Assembly (NCBI GenBank): GCA_030831885.1
Contig: JAURKF010000294.1
Location: 1 to 34,714 of the forward strand
DNA length: 34,714 nucleotides
Direction of reading: 5' to 3'
Source: Flavobacteriales bacterium
GTDB taxonomy: Bacteria; Bacteroidota; Bacteroidia; Flavobacteriales; UA16
In this document: in pieces, positions 1 through 9,500 of the stretch
Numbering within the stretch: the first letter of the stretch is position 1
Layout of the letters: every line of letters begins with the position of its first letter
Made by a program: the position numbers and the translations under genes
The notes under the pieces: model-generated
Database searches by the model: none
The model's input: only the letters and a program-made list of their open reading frames with translations
What the model was told of the DNA's origin: nothing

Positions 1-328
1 TAATTTCCTCGTACTCTTCTTCTGAGATTTCAATGCCTAAAGCAGCATATTCATCTTGGAAAAGGATGTTTTCCGTGAGCTGGTTCCACGTGTCATTGGA
101 AAGGCTTTGTTCATTGCCCTTGTACTCAAAAAGCGGTTCGCGATCTTCAAGCGCTTTGCGCCATTCCTGAGCACTGATAGATTGGCCATCTATTTCACCG
201 ATATCTGAATTGCCATTTCCAAAAAGCGACATCACCGCATCATAGGGTATAAGAAAAGACAGAAGTCCCATACCTACCATTACCAACAGCAAACCACGCT
301 GCTGTCGGATTTTTTCAATCATTGCCAT
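1..328 (-). CDS. PpiD/SurA-like peptidyl-prolyl isomerase, N-terminal part only
   Basis: The reading frame starts at the ATG at 328 and runs off the left edge, so only about 109 N-terminal residues are visible. They start MAMIEKIRQQRG, followed by one hydrophobic segment (about residues 12-28) that fits a signal anchor. A SurA_N-like region follows (GEIDGQSISAQEW, then an acidic helix). This is the N-terminal layout of PpiD, a membrane-anchored periplasmic folding chaperone whose rotamase domains would lie in the missing part. It sits downstream of the CNNM gene on the same strand, 145 bases away. A PpiD-like gene following lptC and CNNM genes is, as I recall, a common Bacteroidota order. Family assignment is fairly sure. 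Catalytic activity cannot be judged from this fragment. Confidence 0.8.
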   Translation of the reverse strand, partial: MAMIEKIRQQRGLLLVMVGMGLLSFLIPYDAVMSLFGNGNSDIGEIDGQSISAQEWRKALEDREPLFEYKGNEQSLSNDTWNQLTENILFQDEYAALGIEISEEEYEEI

Positions 329-473
329 AAGTCAGTTTATCTTAAAATTTCGGGGTGCGAATATCGTACATAGACGCTATAGTTCAAGCGATGGAGTTTA
401 AATAATTGATGTTCAGAGTATAGAATAGGCATTGATGGGTGAAATACGCTGAAAATGAGCGTTTAAGATCGAA

Positions 474-1754
474 TTAATCCGCACGAGTGACTTTCACCAA
501 TTCGATTTTGGTCTCGCTCACTTTTAGAGGGGTGAAAGTGTAGGGCCCTTGTGAAATGGTTTCCATTTCCTCCGGTATGTCGCCCCTCAAATACAGTAGA
601 AGGCCCCCCAGCGTATCGTAGGCTTCCTGGTTTTCGGGTAACTCGAGGTTGTATTTGTTGTTGATATAATCGATTTCCAGGCGAGCTGAGAAATCGAATG
701 AACCATCGGCATGCTGGATTTCGGTATTTTCTTCCTTGTCATGCTCGTCTTCTATCTCGCCGAAAATTTCCTCTACAATGTCCTCCATAGTTATCATACC
801 GGCCGTACCGCCAAATTCATCCACTACCACTGCAACTTGTTTTTTCTGCTTGATGAAGAGTTCTAGTATTTCATAGGCTTGCATTGGTTCAGGTATGATG
901 GAAATAGGCCTTAGAATGTGTTGAATGTGCGCGGGCTTTTTGAATAATTCGTAGGAATGAACGTAACCAATAATATGATCTATGTTTTCACGGAATACCA
1001 AAATTTTTGACAAACGGGTTTCTATGAATCGTTTGCGAAGATTTTCAATTGAGTCGGTTATTTCGATAGCAACAATCTCGTTGCGAGGCACCAGACAATC
1101 GCGTGCTTTGAGGTTGGAAAAATCGAGAGCGTTTTGAAAGATTTGTATTTCGTGGTCTATTGCTTTGCTTTGATCAATATTGCCGGTAGCTTGTTCAAGG
1201 TAATGGTCTAAGTCAATTCTGCCAAACTGTACCTCTTCGTCCCTTATTTCCCTTCGCACAACGATGCGAATGAACAGATCGGAAATTCCTGTGATAATCC
1301 ATGCGAATAAATAGAGGATGCCATACCAAATGGCCAAGGGCACAGCCAGCATATTAAGCCAGCGGTTGGGGTTAATGCTGAAGATTGCCTTAGGAATGAA
1401 TTCGGCGAACACAAGTACAATGATGGTTGAAAGTATGGTTTGTGTGAATACCAATCCGAATTCACCAACAGCGGCCTGAAAAGAAGGGAAATTATAAATG
1501 ATTGAGTGCTCGATAACTTCACCCATGTATAATCCATATACGACAAGAGCAGCATTGTTGCCAATAAGCATGGTCGCAATGAAAAGCTTGGGCTTGTTTA
1601 TGAAGTGACCAATGATGTTGGAGGCAAAAACTCCCTGCTTTTTATCGAGTTCGATTTTCAGTTTATTGGCGGTGATGAAGGCTATTTCCAATCCGCTCGA
1701 AAATGCCGAGGCCAGCAGGGACAGAAAAATAATTAACGGCCAATAGGAATCCAT
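474..1754 (-). CDS. CNNM/CBS-domain membrane protein (hemolysin C / CorC family)
   Basis: The 426-residue protein has an N-terminal CNNM-type membrane region with about four hydrophobic segments (residues 5-22, 60-80, 95-120, 135-165). A tandem CBS pair follows from about residue 205 to 325, including VPRNEIVAIE and the typical end VVVDEFGGTAGMITMEDIVEE. A CorC/HlyC C-terminal domain ends the protein. The family is linked to magnesium/cobalt or sodium transport; the old name 'hemolysin' is historical. The length is normal and the ATG start is unambiguous. It lies between the small membrane protein gene (95-base gap) and the PpiD-like gene. A TACATTTG element upstream could give it its own promoter. 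GldE, a gliding-motility relative, belongs to the same superfamily, but nothing here separates it from a general CNNM protein. Confidence 0.9.
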   Translation of the reverse strand: MDSYWPLIIFLSLLASAFSSGLEIAFITANKLKIELDKKQGVFASNIIGHFINKPKLFIATMLIGNNAALVVYGLYMGEVIEHSIIYNFPSFQAAVGEFGLVFTQTILSTIIVLVFAEFIPKAIFSINPNRWLNMLAVPLAIWYGILYLFAWIITGISDLFIRIVVRREIRDEEVQFGRIDLDHYLEQATGNIDQSKAIDHEIQIFQNALDFSNLKARDCLVPRNEIVAIEITDSIENLRKRFIETRLSKILVFRENIDHIIGYVHSYELFKKPAHIQHILRPISIIPEPMQAYEILELFIKQKKQVAVVVDEFGGTAGMITMEDIVEEIFGEIEDEHDKEENTEIQHADGSFDFSARLEIDYINNKYNLELPENQEAYDTLGGLLLYLRGDIPEEMETISQGPYTFTPLKVSETKIELVKVTRAD

Positions 1755-1812
1755 TTAAATTGCGGATGTTACAGGGGATTGTTCGACCTGTACAACCTGC
1801 TAATGCACCGAG

Positions 1813-1820
1813 CAAATGTA
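1813..1820 (-). promoter_or_regulatory. Candidate -7 element (TACATTTG) for the CNNM gene
   Basis: On the minus strand this is an exact match to the Bacteroidota -7 consensus TAnnTTTG, about 59 bases upstream of the CNNM ATG. A TTG lies 16 bases further upstream, closer than the usual 19-21, so the -33 half is weak. It is the only good promoter-like match in the gap between the small membrane protein gene and the CNNM gene. Confidence 0.35.
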
Positions 1821-1849
1821 GTGAAGCCGCGACACACAATTTTCATGAT

Positions 1850-2053
1850 TTATCGGCCCGATTGATTGCGTTCCAAGCGCAGCCTCATCTTGCGTCGAAA
1901 CATCCACCAAAAAAATGAAATGACCGGGATGAAAAACTTATTCAACTCATTTCTCCAGGGTTCAAAAGCTATTATCGAATAGCAAGCGAAGATGAAGGAT
2001 GTAATGGTAAATACGAGCCAGAAATTCTCGATGATCTTATTGGTCTTCTCCAT
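1850..2053 (-). CDS. Small conserved-position membrane protein between lptC and the CNNM gene
   Basis: The 67-residue protein starts at the ATG at 2053 (MEKTNKIIENFW). A longer frame to 2077 would need a TTG start. The ATG lies inside the last codons of lptC, so the genes overlap by 17 bases and translational coupling is likely. The protein has two hydrophobic segments (about residues 11-29 and 40-51) and a strongly basic tail (RRKMRLRLERNQ), suggesting a two-pass inner-membrane protein with positive ends in the cytoplasm. I do not recognise a named family. Its position, overlapping lptC, suggests a role near the envelope or LPS export, but this is only inference from context. Confidence 0.7.
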   Translation of the reverse strand: MEKTNKIIENFWLVFTITSFIFACYSIIAFEPWRNELNKFFIPVISFFWWMFRRKMRLRLERNQSGR

Positions 2054-2612
2054 TGGTTGACTGAGGATTTTCTTCAACTATTATGTCGCCTTGGGGCTGC
2101 ATGATGCGATATCGTGTAAAACTATCGTTGCTCTCGAGCCCGCGCCCGCGCAGAATAGTCCCTCCCTTCAGGGTAATTGTAACAAATTTGTCGGAAATGA
2201 TGCGAGCGCTGTCTTGCATGTAGATAAGTTCTTCCGTTTCCAATTTTTCTCCCACCGAATTAGCCAGCACTACCGAGTCGCGTGCAGTTAGCAGTTTCTT
2301 CTTTTCTTCATACTTACCATTGCGGGCGGTTATGCGTGCTTCCTCACGACCGAGTGAATCGAAAAAAATCATGCTGAATCCATTACTGGCCTGCAAATAA
2401 TCCTCGTCACCTTCAAGATTGAATTGCTCGAGCAGTTTGGCTTCTAGCCTAGTTTGCTTTTTGCCTTTTTCTGAAAAGGTGTAAACAGCATCATAGCTGG
2501 TTTGTGTTGCGTGGGTGTTTTTTTCGGTAATGGCGCGAATCTGTTCAATGTCGTTTTTGCAGGATGCAACGAGCATTGAAAAAAAGAGCATTATCGCACG
2601 GGTTCGGCTCAT
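2037..2612 (-). CDS. lptC: LptC-like LPS export protein, lipoprotein form
   Basis: The 191-residue protein has a short signal sequence ending in a lipobox, with VASC and the lipidated cysteine at residue 18. A beta-rich OstA/LptC-type region follows, with repeating strands (FDSLGREEARITARNGKYEE, then LTARDSVVLANSVGEKLETE). LptC is the periplasmic link of the Lpt bridge and passes lipopolysaccharide from the LptBFG ABC transporter to LptA. E. coli LptC is membrane-anchored; a lipoprotein version is common in Bacteroidota. Its ATG shares one base with the stop of the upstream barrel gene (TAATG), and its 3' end overlaps the small membrane protein gene, so these genes are almost certainly co-transcribed. 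Confidence 0.85.
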   Translation of the reverse strand: MSRTRAIMLFFSMLVASCKNDIEQIRAITEKNTHATQTSYDAVYTFSEKGKKQTRLEAKLLEQFNLEGDEDYLQASNGFSMIFFDSLGREEARITARNGKYEEKKKLLTARDSVVLANSVGEKLETEELIYMQDSARIISDKFVTITLKGGTILRGRGLESNDSFTRYRIMQPQGDIIVEENPQSTNGEDQ

Positions 2613-4012
2613 TAATCGTATTTCACTTGTCGGAACCAGCGATCGAAGGAAGATGGCGTAAGGGAGAAGCCAATCATAAACCCAATGAAATCCTCCTGTA
2701 CCAAGCCATTATTCGTGGTGCCTCGTTGCCCCCACTCAGCTGCCATGTGCAATTTTGTTTGTGAACGGATGATAGGGATGGACACCCCTGCTGTGGCTGC
2801 TGTATGGACAATCCGAGTGTCATTAATAAATAGTTCCGATTGCTTGCTTCGATATCCGATGCGGTATTGAAGTCTATTGAAAAAGCCATTGTTGACGTCG
2901 GTTGTTGGTTTGAATTCAATACCTGTCGCCCAACCGGTTGATGAACTCAGTCCATTATCGAGATCAACGTTTTCACTTATGTCAAGTCGATATTTAGACC
3001 AATCCTGGACGTGGTATTCTGCTGCGAGAACAACCGTACCCCAGCCTTTGTTATACAGTTTGTATGCGATGCCGGCCTGAATGCGTTGCGGGATGCGGAG
3101 ACGACCGGTTAGTGAATTCAAATAGTAGGAGGTGTCGCGCAGAGCGGTATTTCCTGCAAAGCGAATAGAGTACATCACTTCCGAATAATCGACGGATATA
3201 TTCGAGTCGAAAGAGTATGTAGCTCCCAATTGAACCGCGCTTCCGCCAATTATTCTTCGCTGCTCGTCGCGGCGTGTTGTGAGGTTTACTTTGTACTGAA
3301 GGCCGGCTTCAAATGAAAGTCCCTTCACCCAAAGGTTATGGTTTTGAACGGTAGAGGAATGTTCTGTTTGACTAAAAGCAATGACGTTTTCTCGTGTGAT
3401 GTTGCCAAAAAGGTAGTGGCTATTGAATCCAAGGGAAAGTTGATGCAGGCTGCGCTTGGTGCTATCAGCTCCTTCTACATTTTTGGAATTACCACCGAAC
3501 CGAAACAGCCTTGAAAAACCAAAGGTGGCTTTATTGATTCCTCCTCTTCCGCTGTATGTATAAGCACTTGTAAGTGTATCGCTCATAGTATCTCTCGATG
3601 AGAATCGGTAGTCGACCGAGCTATATGGACTCAATGCGATGGCGATTCCCCATTTCGAAGCGGGCTTTTTGAATCCCATTCCTAATTGATTTACCTGTCC
3701 ATTCAGGTAGCTGGATTTGGCAGATTGATAGGTTGATTCTGAATATGCTCCCTTAATGGAAGTTTGTAGGTTGGTTACTTCCAAGAATGAATATGAGGCG
3801 GGGTTTGCGGGGTTGAGCACCACTGGGTCGGAGATGGGTGAGGTTACTCCGCCCATGCCATAATGAGAAGCACCGGAGTTTGCATCGAGCAAGCCCAACC
3901 CAAACCGAGAGTAAACCGAATTAGGATTGTATTGCGCACGCCCAACCGCAACCAATAGCGCTAACGAAACGATATGAAGAAGCTTAAGAGCGATTGTTGC
4001 GGAGAATTTCAT
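2612..4012 (-). CDS. Outer-membrane beta-barrel protein, FadL/OmpP1-like
   Basis: The protein has 466 residues from the ATG at 4012. A TTG three codons earlier is less likely. The N-terminus is a clear signal peptide (about residues 1-24, ending VGRAQ). The mature start YNPNSVYSRFGLG and then GVTSPISDPVVLNPANPASY resembles the plug region of FadL/PorV-like barrels in Bacteroidota. The rest alternates hydrophobic and polar residues as in beta-strands and includes barrel-like stretches such as LQYRIGYRSKQSELFIN. The gene begins inside the 3' end of coaX (29-base overlap) and ends at the first base of lptC, so it is part of that operon. The transported substrate is unknown. A link to LPS or T9SS is possible from context but not shown. 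Confidence 0.75.
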   Translation of the reverse strand: MKFSATIALKLLHIVSLALLVAVGRAQYNPNSVYSRFGLGLLDANSGASHYGMGGVTSPISDPVVLNPANPASYSFLEVTNLQTSIKGAYSESTYQSAKSSYLNGQVNQLGMGFKKPASKWGIAIALSPYSSVDYRFSSRDTMSDTLTSAYTYSGRGGINKATFGFSRLFRFGGNSKNVEGADSTKRSLHQLSLGFNSHYLFGNITRENVIAFSQTEHSSTVQNHNLWVKGLSFEAGLQYKVNLTTRRDEQRRIIGGSAVQLGATYSFDSNISVDYSEVMYSIRFAGNTALRDTSYYLNSLTGRLRIPQRIQAGIAYKLYNKGWGTVVLAAEYHVQDWSKYRLDISENVDLDNGLSSSTGWATGIEFKPTTDVNNGFFNRLQYRIGYRSKQSELFINDTRIVHTAATAGVSIPIIRSQTKLHMAAEWGQRGTTNNGLVQEDFIGFMIGFSLTPSSFDRWFRQVKYD

Positions 4013-4715
4013 GAAGGCCAATCCGGGTTAATTCAGGGAGTGCAAAAATGCGGCTTTTCAGGTTGTTCTCAAAAAATGAATAATCGCCACCGGTTAAGAT
4101 GACTTGCAGCTCTTCGTATTGCTCGTGATAAGCGTGAATCATAGCATCGGTTTCCAGCAGAATCGCGCGTTGAACTCCGGATTGAATGGATTCTGCCGTG
4201 GATTGTCCGGCCAATCGAGTAAGAGAATCTGAAACTTCTACTTCCGGAAGCATACCGGTAAATTTGTGGAGGGCCTGAAATCGCATACGTCTTCCCGGCG
4301 CAATGCTGCCTCCGATAAACGCGTTCTGAAAAAGTAGCGAATATGTAATGCATGTTCCGCAATCAATTACCAAAAGATTTTTCCCGGGCATTTGCGCCAT
4401 TGCTCCGGAAATGTTCGCTAGGCGGTCGGCTCCCAGTGTTTCTGGTGTTTCGTAATCGATTGAAAAACTCAATTTCAGAGTGGGTGTCAGCCGAAGTGTT
4501 TCACATACGGAGTCCGGAAGAAATTTTTCAAACGGAAACGTATCCCGAACATCAGATATGATAATAGCAGTGGGATTCGTTGCGGCTAAAAACTTGGGCA
4601 GCTCCTTTTCAAGTTGTGCATCCGTTAGCGATATCGTCTTGTCTAAGAGGCCGTTGTCTGAAACTGAGAGTTTCGTAAAACTGTTGCCTCGGTCGATTGC
4701 CAATTGCCTGCTCAT
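3984..4715 (-). CDS. coaX: Type III pantothenate kinase
   Basis: The 243-residue protein phosphorylates pantothenate, the first step of coenzyme A synthesis. It carries the ASKHA-fold signatures of CoaX: an N-terminal phosphate loop (DRGNSFTK, residues 8-15), GADR at 95-98 with the likely catalytic aspartate at 97, DCGTCITY at 118-125, GGSIAPGRR at 135-143 and a late LTGGD. The first motif usually reads D-x-G-N-[ST]; here it is DRGNS, which fits. The length is normal. The start ATG is 25 bases downstream of the preceding barrel gene, and the 3' end overlaps the next barrel gene. panD, for another precursor of the same pathway, lies elsewhere in this window. Confidence 0.95.
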   Translation of the reverse strand: MSRQLAIDRGNSFTKLSVSDNGLLDKTISLTDAQLEKELPKFLAATNPTAIIISDVRDTFPFEKFLPDSVCETLRLTPTLKLSFSIDYETPETLGADRLANISGAMAQMPGKNLLVIDCGTCITYSLLFQNAFIGGSIAPGRRMRFQALHKFTGMLPEVEVSDSLTRLAGQSTAESIQSGVQRAILLETDAMIHAYHEQYEELQVILTGGDYSFFENNLKSRIFALPELTRIGLHEILRNNRS

Positions 4716-4740
4716 TGGGGTTTTCGCCGCTGAATGGTTG

Positions 4741-5427
4741 TCAGAAGGTATTACGGACGCCGGCCATCGAGCGGAATGGTGTATATGAATACCCTAGAAC
4801 AGTTATCATGTATCCACCATCGAATCCACGGTTATCATTATTACCCATCAAATCGAAGTTGTACGCCTGCCGAATGTGACCGATCATGGATGTGTTGATG
4901 AAAATCGCATGATAAGGATTGAATCGATAGGTAGGAATAATAGATGCGCAAAGGTTGACCATATAATCGTACACGTAAATTCGCCTGTTGTAGTCCGACT
5001 CGAATCGCATTTTGTTAATCATTGCGCTAACACCAAATCCGGCGAATCCATATAATTTGAATTTTTCCTTTGCGAATTTTGCGGCACTCCTTTGACCCAC
5101 GGTTTTGAATAGATGAAGTCGAAGGACATCTGCTGACACACCTATCGTTGTTCGGAAGTAATCGTTGCGAAAGTATTCAGAGTTATTAGCCGGCCTGTTC
5201 AGGTTGACAGCCATTTCGGCGCGCAAGTGGAAGTTGCGCTTTAGATGGTACCGCAAACCGGCTACATAAACATGCGGTATAACTTTTTCAAGTTCATATC
5301 CCGGTGTCTTTTGAGAATGCAAGTAATGAGTTCCTACTGCCGCATCAACTTTTAAGTTGACAGGAATAAATTGACTAAAGCCATTGAAAGCGCACAACAA
5401 TCCAACGAAAAAAGTCAGGAATTTCAT
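4741..5427 (-). CDS. Outer-membrane beta-barrel protein, unknown function
   Basis: The 228-residue protein has a typical signal peptide (residues 1-19, MKFLTFFVGLLCAFNGFSQ). Alternating beta-strand patterns follow (VYVAGLRYHLKRNFHLRAEM, then KLYGFAGFGVSAM), as expected for a small porin-fold barrel. I recognise no specific family. It is the first gene of the leftward cluster that continues into coaX 25 bases downstream, and it is divergent from clpP, sharing a 151-base upstream gap. The function is unknown. Membership in the coaX-lptC operon is suggested by spacing only. Confidence 0.65.
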   Translation of the reverse strand: MKFLTFFVGLLCAFNGFSQFIPVNLKVDAAVGTHYLHSQKTPGYELEKVIPHVYVAGLRYHLKRNFHLRAEMAVNLNRPANNSEYFRNDYFRTTIGVSADVLRLHLFKTVGQRSAAKFAKEKFKLYGFAGFGVSAMINKMRFESDYNRRIYVYDYMVNLCASIIPTYRFNPYHAIFINTSMIGHIRQAYNFDLMGNNDNRGFDGGYMITVLGYSYTPFRSMAGVRNTF

Positions 5428-5546
5428 GGTCTAAAATTAGTAATTTATATCATACGCAGGCATTTTTTCAAAGGTTACAGGGCCAATGAACATCTCCATT
5501 CGGCAATAAGTTGAAATTTTAAAGCCATCCTTTAGCCTTCATCTCC

Positions 5547-5553
5547 TAATTTG
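5547..5553 (+). promoter_or_regulatory. Weak candidate -7 element (TAATTTG) for clpP
   Basis: TAATTTG is one T short of the Bacteroidota TAnnTTTG element and lies 26 bases upstream of the chosen clpP ATG. No convincing TTG at -33 spacing is visible. It would give a leader of about 20 bases and so agrees with the ATG start rather than the TTG. Confidence 0.2.
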
Positions 5554-5578
5554 CGCCTCAATTCAATTTTTGCAAGCA

Positions 5579-6262
5579 ATGACTAATAGAAAAGAATTTA
5601 GAAAATATGCCATGGGTAATCACGGCATAAGCGGAACTGTGGTTGACGACGTGATAAGTCACGTGTATGGCCCGGAGAATATGACACGCACCGTTATTGA
5701 AGAACGCAATATGCCTTTCCGCGAGGTAGATGTATTTTCTCGATTAATGGCGGATCGTATCATCTTCCTGGGAACAGAAATAGACGATTACATTGCCAAT
5801 ATTATTCAGGCTCAATTGCTTTTCCTGGAAAGCGCCGACGCTAAGAAGGACATCCAGATTTATATCAATTCGCCAGGGGGAAGTGTATATGCCGGTTTGG
5901 GTATTTACGATACGATGCAGTATATCATCCCTGATGTTGCAACTATTTGTACAGGTATGGCTGCCAGCATGGGGGCTGTGCTGTTATGTGCAGGGGAAGC
6001 CGGTAAGCGCACTGGCCTTAAGCATTCACGGGTAATGATTCACCAGCCCCTTGGAGGAGCTCGTGGGCAGGCAAGTGATATTGAGATTACTGCTCGCGAA
6101 ATTCAAAAACTGAAGAAGGAGCTCTATGATATTATATCTCAGCATAGCGGTAAGCCATACGATCAGGTATGGGCAGATAGCGATCGCGATTACTGGATGA
6201 TTGCTTCCGAAGCGAAAGAATACGGAATGATAGATGAAGTATTGAACAAGAAGAAGGCATAA
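5579..6262 (+). CDS. clpP: ATP-dependent Clp protease proteolytic subunit
   Basis: ClpP forms the barrel-shaped serine protease that degrades proteins delivered by ClpX or ClpA/ClpC. I choose the ATG at 5579 ([10 protein letters not shown], 227 residues). The frame is open from a TTG at 5570, which is less likely. With the ATG start the catalytic triad is Ser130 (GMAASMGA), His155 (VMIHQPLGG) and Asp204 (DSDRDYW). The order and spacing match E. coli ClpP, and [15 protein letters not shown] is also typical. The first 40 or so residues form a longer N-terminal segment than the E. coli mature protein. Neither clpX nor trigger factor is adjacent, unlike many bacteria. A strong terminator follows directly, so clpP appears to be a single-gene unit. 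Confidence 0.97.
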   Translation: MTNRKEFRKYAMGNHGISGTVVDDVISHVYGPENMTRTVIEERNMPFREVDVFSRLMADRIIFLGTEIDDYIANIIQAQLLFLESADAKKDIQIYINSPGGSVYAGLGIYDTMQYIIPDVATICTGMAASMGAVLLCAGEAGKRTGLKHSRVMIHQPLGGARGQASDIEITAREIQKLKKELYDIISQHSGKPYDQVWADSDRDYWMIASEAKEYGMIDEVLNKKKA

Positions 6263-6281
6263 TCAGCCGGGAATAGTATTG

Positions 6282-6311
6282 AAAAGGCATCCACGACGGA
6301 TGCCTTTTTTT
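6282..6311 (+). terminator. Rho-independent terminator after clpP
   Basis: A perfect 11-base-pair stem (AAAAGGCATCC pairing with GGATGCCTTTT) closes a 5-base loop and runs into a T tract. It starts 20 bases after the clpP stop and separates clpP from the giant repeat gene. Confidence 0.9.
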
Positions 6312-6530
6312 GTATCAAAAGATTGTTGCGGCGGCTATGACTAAAAGAGATATTCTCGGTGAACAACTTTTATGGAAATGCCTGATAATATGCGATTTGA
6401 ATATTTCAAGGTAAAGTTGAAAAAAATGCGTTTTGTCAAGAGATTTAGCTAAATTAGCCCTTTAATTTGGCTTTCGGTCGGAATCTAACCAATCGACTGC
6501 CAACGGCTTAACAATCCTAATTTAACCTAC

Positions 6531-9500
6531 ATGATTAACTTGTACCTAACTCTAAACGGTCGCACTTTTCTTCGCCTCGCAATGACGGTGATGTTTGCAG
6601 CGACATTCGTTTGGGCTGCTGCCCAGCCAACATTTACGAATTTTGGCCCTGACCTTACACTTACTTGTGGTGACAATTTACCTTCCGCTGACGGTGTTAG
6701 CGCGATCAGCGATTGTGAGGGCCCTGTTGTGGTCAATCAATTTATTGAGGAATCGGGTAATGTCGTTGCTTCTTGCAATGTTACCTCGGCATTCGGGCCC
6801 GGTGTTGACTGGGCGGTTTGGTTACCCGTGCTAGATGCTCCTTCCGTTGCCTGGAATTTCGTTGGTGAGCGCTCACTGACTTTCTATGCCAATGGAACGG
6901 GCCGGTTAACGGGCACTATTCAAAATGCAGGAAATGTAGCATGGCAAATGACGGTTGACATGCGCTTTGAAAATGGACTGAATTGGGAAAGCTGGCATGC
7001 GCTGGGAAGAAGTTATAAGAATGATTTTGGATTGGCCGGAGACAACTATCTCGATTGGATGTACTACGAGCTGAACCCTTCGTTTTCTCATTTTTCGGGA
7101 ATTGGTGCTCTCGAGGGCAGCGAGCTTTCTTTGCAACACTTGCCTACAAACTATTACTTCGGCTTCCAAGTGGGTGTGGGTTCCAACAACAAGAACGCTA
7201 ACGATGGTATGAGCGGTTGGTTTACCTATACGGGTAATTTCAACGGAGCTTCCGTCAGTGGTAATGGTGACGTAAACGTTGATCGCGCATGTGAAACACC
7301 CGAGCAAGGTTGCGGTGCAACTGAATTTACATACACCTATCGAGCAGAAGATGCTTGCGGAAATGTTGCCTACGCTTCGCGTGTAATCACATTTGAAGAT
7401 ACAACCGCTCCTGTATTTGGAGAGATTATGTCACCAATGATTGTTGGGTGCGACGCTGTTGCTACTGTCTATGCAGAAGCTGAAGATGCGTGCTCTGATG
7501 TTGTTATCTCCTACTCCGATGAGGTGGTTGAAGCAGGTTGCCCGGGTATCATTTCACGTGTCTATACTGCTACTGATGGTTGCGGAAATGTATCAACCGC
7601 TGAGCAAACTCTTTATTTGGTAGATGGCGGACAACCTGAATTTACCTTGTTTCCGGACGATACCACTATCGATTGCGAAAGCGCGGGTGCATTGACTGCT
7701 GAAGTTGAGTATTCTGCTGTTTGTCCAAATACAGTTTTGACGGTAACTGAAGAAATTACTGCGGGCTCTTGCCCGTCTAATTATACTATTGTTCGTGAGT
7801 ACACCTTGACAGATGCTTGCGGAAATTCGGTTTCACAATCATGGTCCATACAGGTTGTCGATACGCAGGCTCCTGTGCTGGAAAATGTTCCGCTGAGTGC
7901 TGAAATAAACTGCGGCGATGAGGTGCCTTACGGCGTCCCATCCGCAACAGACAATTGCAGTGAGTTTGAGATTACATCGCAGCTAGTAACCGAAGTGTTG
8001 ACTTGTGGATCTGTTGAAACAACTACTTGGACGGCAACTGATGCTTGCGGCAACTCTTCTACCGCAACGCAGGTAGTGACGCTTACAGATGGCTTGGATC
8101 CGGAATTCTCCTTTATTCCACCTTCCATTACTATTGCATGTGGCGAATTGGTTGAATTGCAGGAAGCCTTGGCAACAGATGACTGTTCTTCGGTTACTTT
8201 GGTCTTCACCGACGAACCTCTTTATGACTGCGGAGGAAGTTTCATTCGCATTTGGAGAGCGTTCGACGGTTGCGGAAATCAAGCAAGTGAATCGACCGTT
8301 GTAAATATCGTCGATACTGAAGCCCCGGTGCTCGTGGGAGTTCCGGACGTAGCAGAAGGTTCTTGCGGTGGAACACCTCCAAGCGCTGTCGTTACAGCAG
8401 TGGATAATTGCGACAACGACGTGAGTGTTGAATTCTCAGAGGAATCGGTTCCGGGAAATTGTGGCAGTGTAGTAACCTATACGTGGACTGCTACAGATGC
8501 GTGTGGCAATACTGCTTCAGCGCAGCGTACATTCGCCCTAACAGATAATGAAGGTCCTGTATTTGAGCTTCCTCTTGAGTCTGTTTATGCGAATTGTGGT
8601 GATGCAATAGATGGTTTAAACGTTGCAACACCGGTAGTTTCAGATGCATGCTCGGAAGTTGTTTCGATAGATTATACCGATCAGGAAGTTGCCGGAGAAT
8701 GTGCGTTACTGATTGTTAGAACGTATGTGGCAACAGATGGTTGCGGAAATACCTCTACCGCAGAACGAATAATCATATTTGAAGATACAACCGCACCTGT
8801 TTTCGTTTCGGTTACAGAAAATATTCTTTCCGTTTGCGGTGTTGCCAACGAAGTAGAACTTCCGGTAGTTGAAGATAATTGTTCGGATGTGTCAATTGCA
8901 TATGAAGATGAAACAATCAATGGCCAAGGCTGCTCGGGTAGTCTCATCCGTCACTGGATTGCTACCGATGCATGTGGCAACGTTGCAACCTATGATCAAG
9001 AAATAACATACAGCGACAATGTTCCACCTGTTATTGTTTCTTTCCCTGATGATATGACTGCGGGTTGTGACCAAGTTCCTGTTGCTGATGTAAGTGCTAT
9101 TGTTTTTGAAGACAACTGCAGTGATGCAGCGGTGTCAGTATTGGACACTTTCATACCGGGAGGATGCACGGGAGGATATAATATCGAACGTACCTATACC
9201 GTAACTGATGCTTGTGGCAATAGCGCATCCGCAATCCAAACCATTTTCGTGGTAGATGAAGTTGCACCTGTTTTGTTTGGTGTTCCGGCAGATACCATTC
9301 TTACGTGTGGCGAAGAATTAGTGATTGCGGAAACGTTTGCAACCGATAATTGCTCCAACCAGAGCGACATCATTCTAAGTGTTGAAGATCAGTGGATCGA
9401 TTACTCATGTGGTTCAACACTGCAACGTATTTATACTGCATCCGACGCATGTGGTAATTCTACCAGCATCGTTCAAGAAATAACAATTATTGATAATGTG

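Noticed and set aside
446..462. A 5-base-pair stem (ACGCT/AGCGT) just after the CNNM gene, as a terminator
   Set aside because: The stem is short with a 7-base loop and no T tract on the minus strand, so support is too weak.
1770..1792. TACAGG/CCTGTA inverted repeat in the CNNM upstream region
   Set aside because: A six-base stem with an 11-base loop is weak, and no known riboswitch features surround it.
6337..6414. A 25-codon open frame (MTKRDILGEQ...) in the gap between clpP and the HYR-like gene
   Set aside because: It is too short, with no ribosome-binding site, promoter or recognisable sequence. Chance is enough to explain it.
6443..6456. TTTAGCTAAA palindrome upstream of the HYR-like gene, and nearby TTAATTTG as a promoter
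   Set aside because: A 10-base AT-rich palindrome is expected by chance, and the nearest TTTTG lies 26 bases from TTAATTTG, outside normal promoter spacing.
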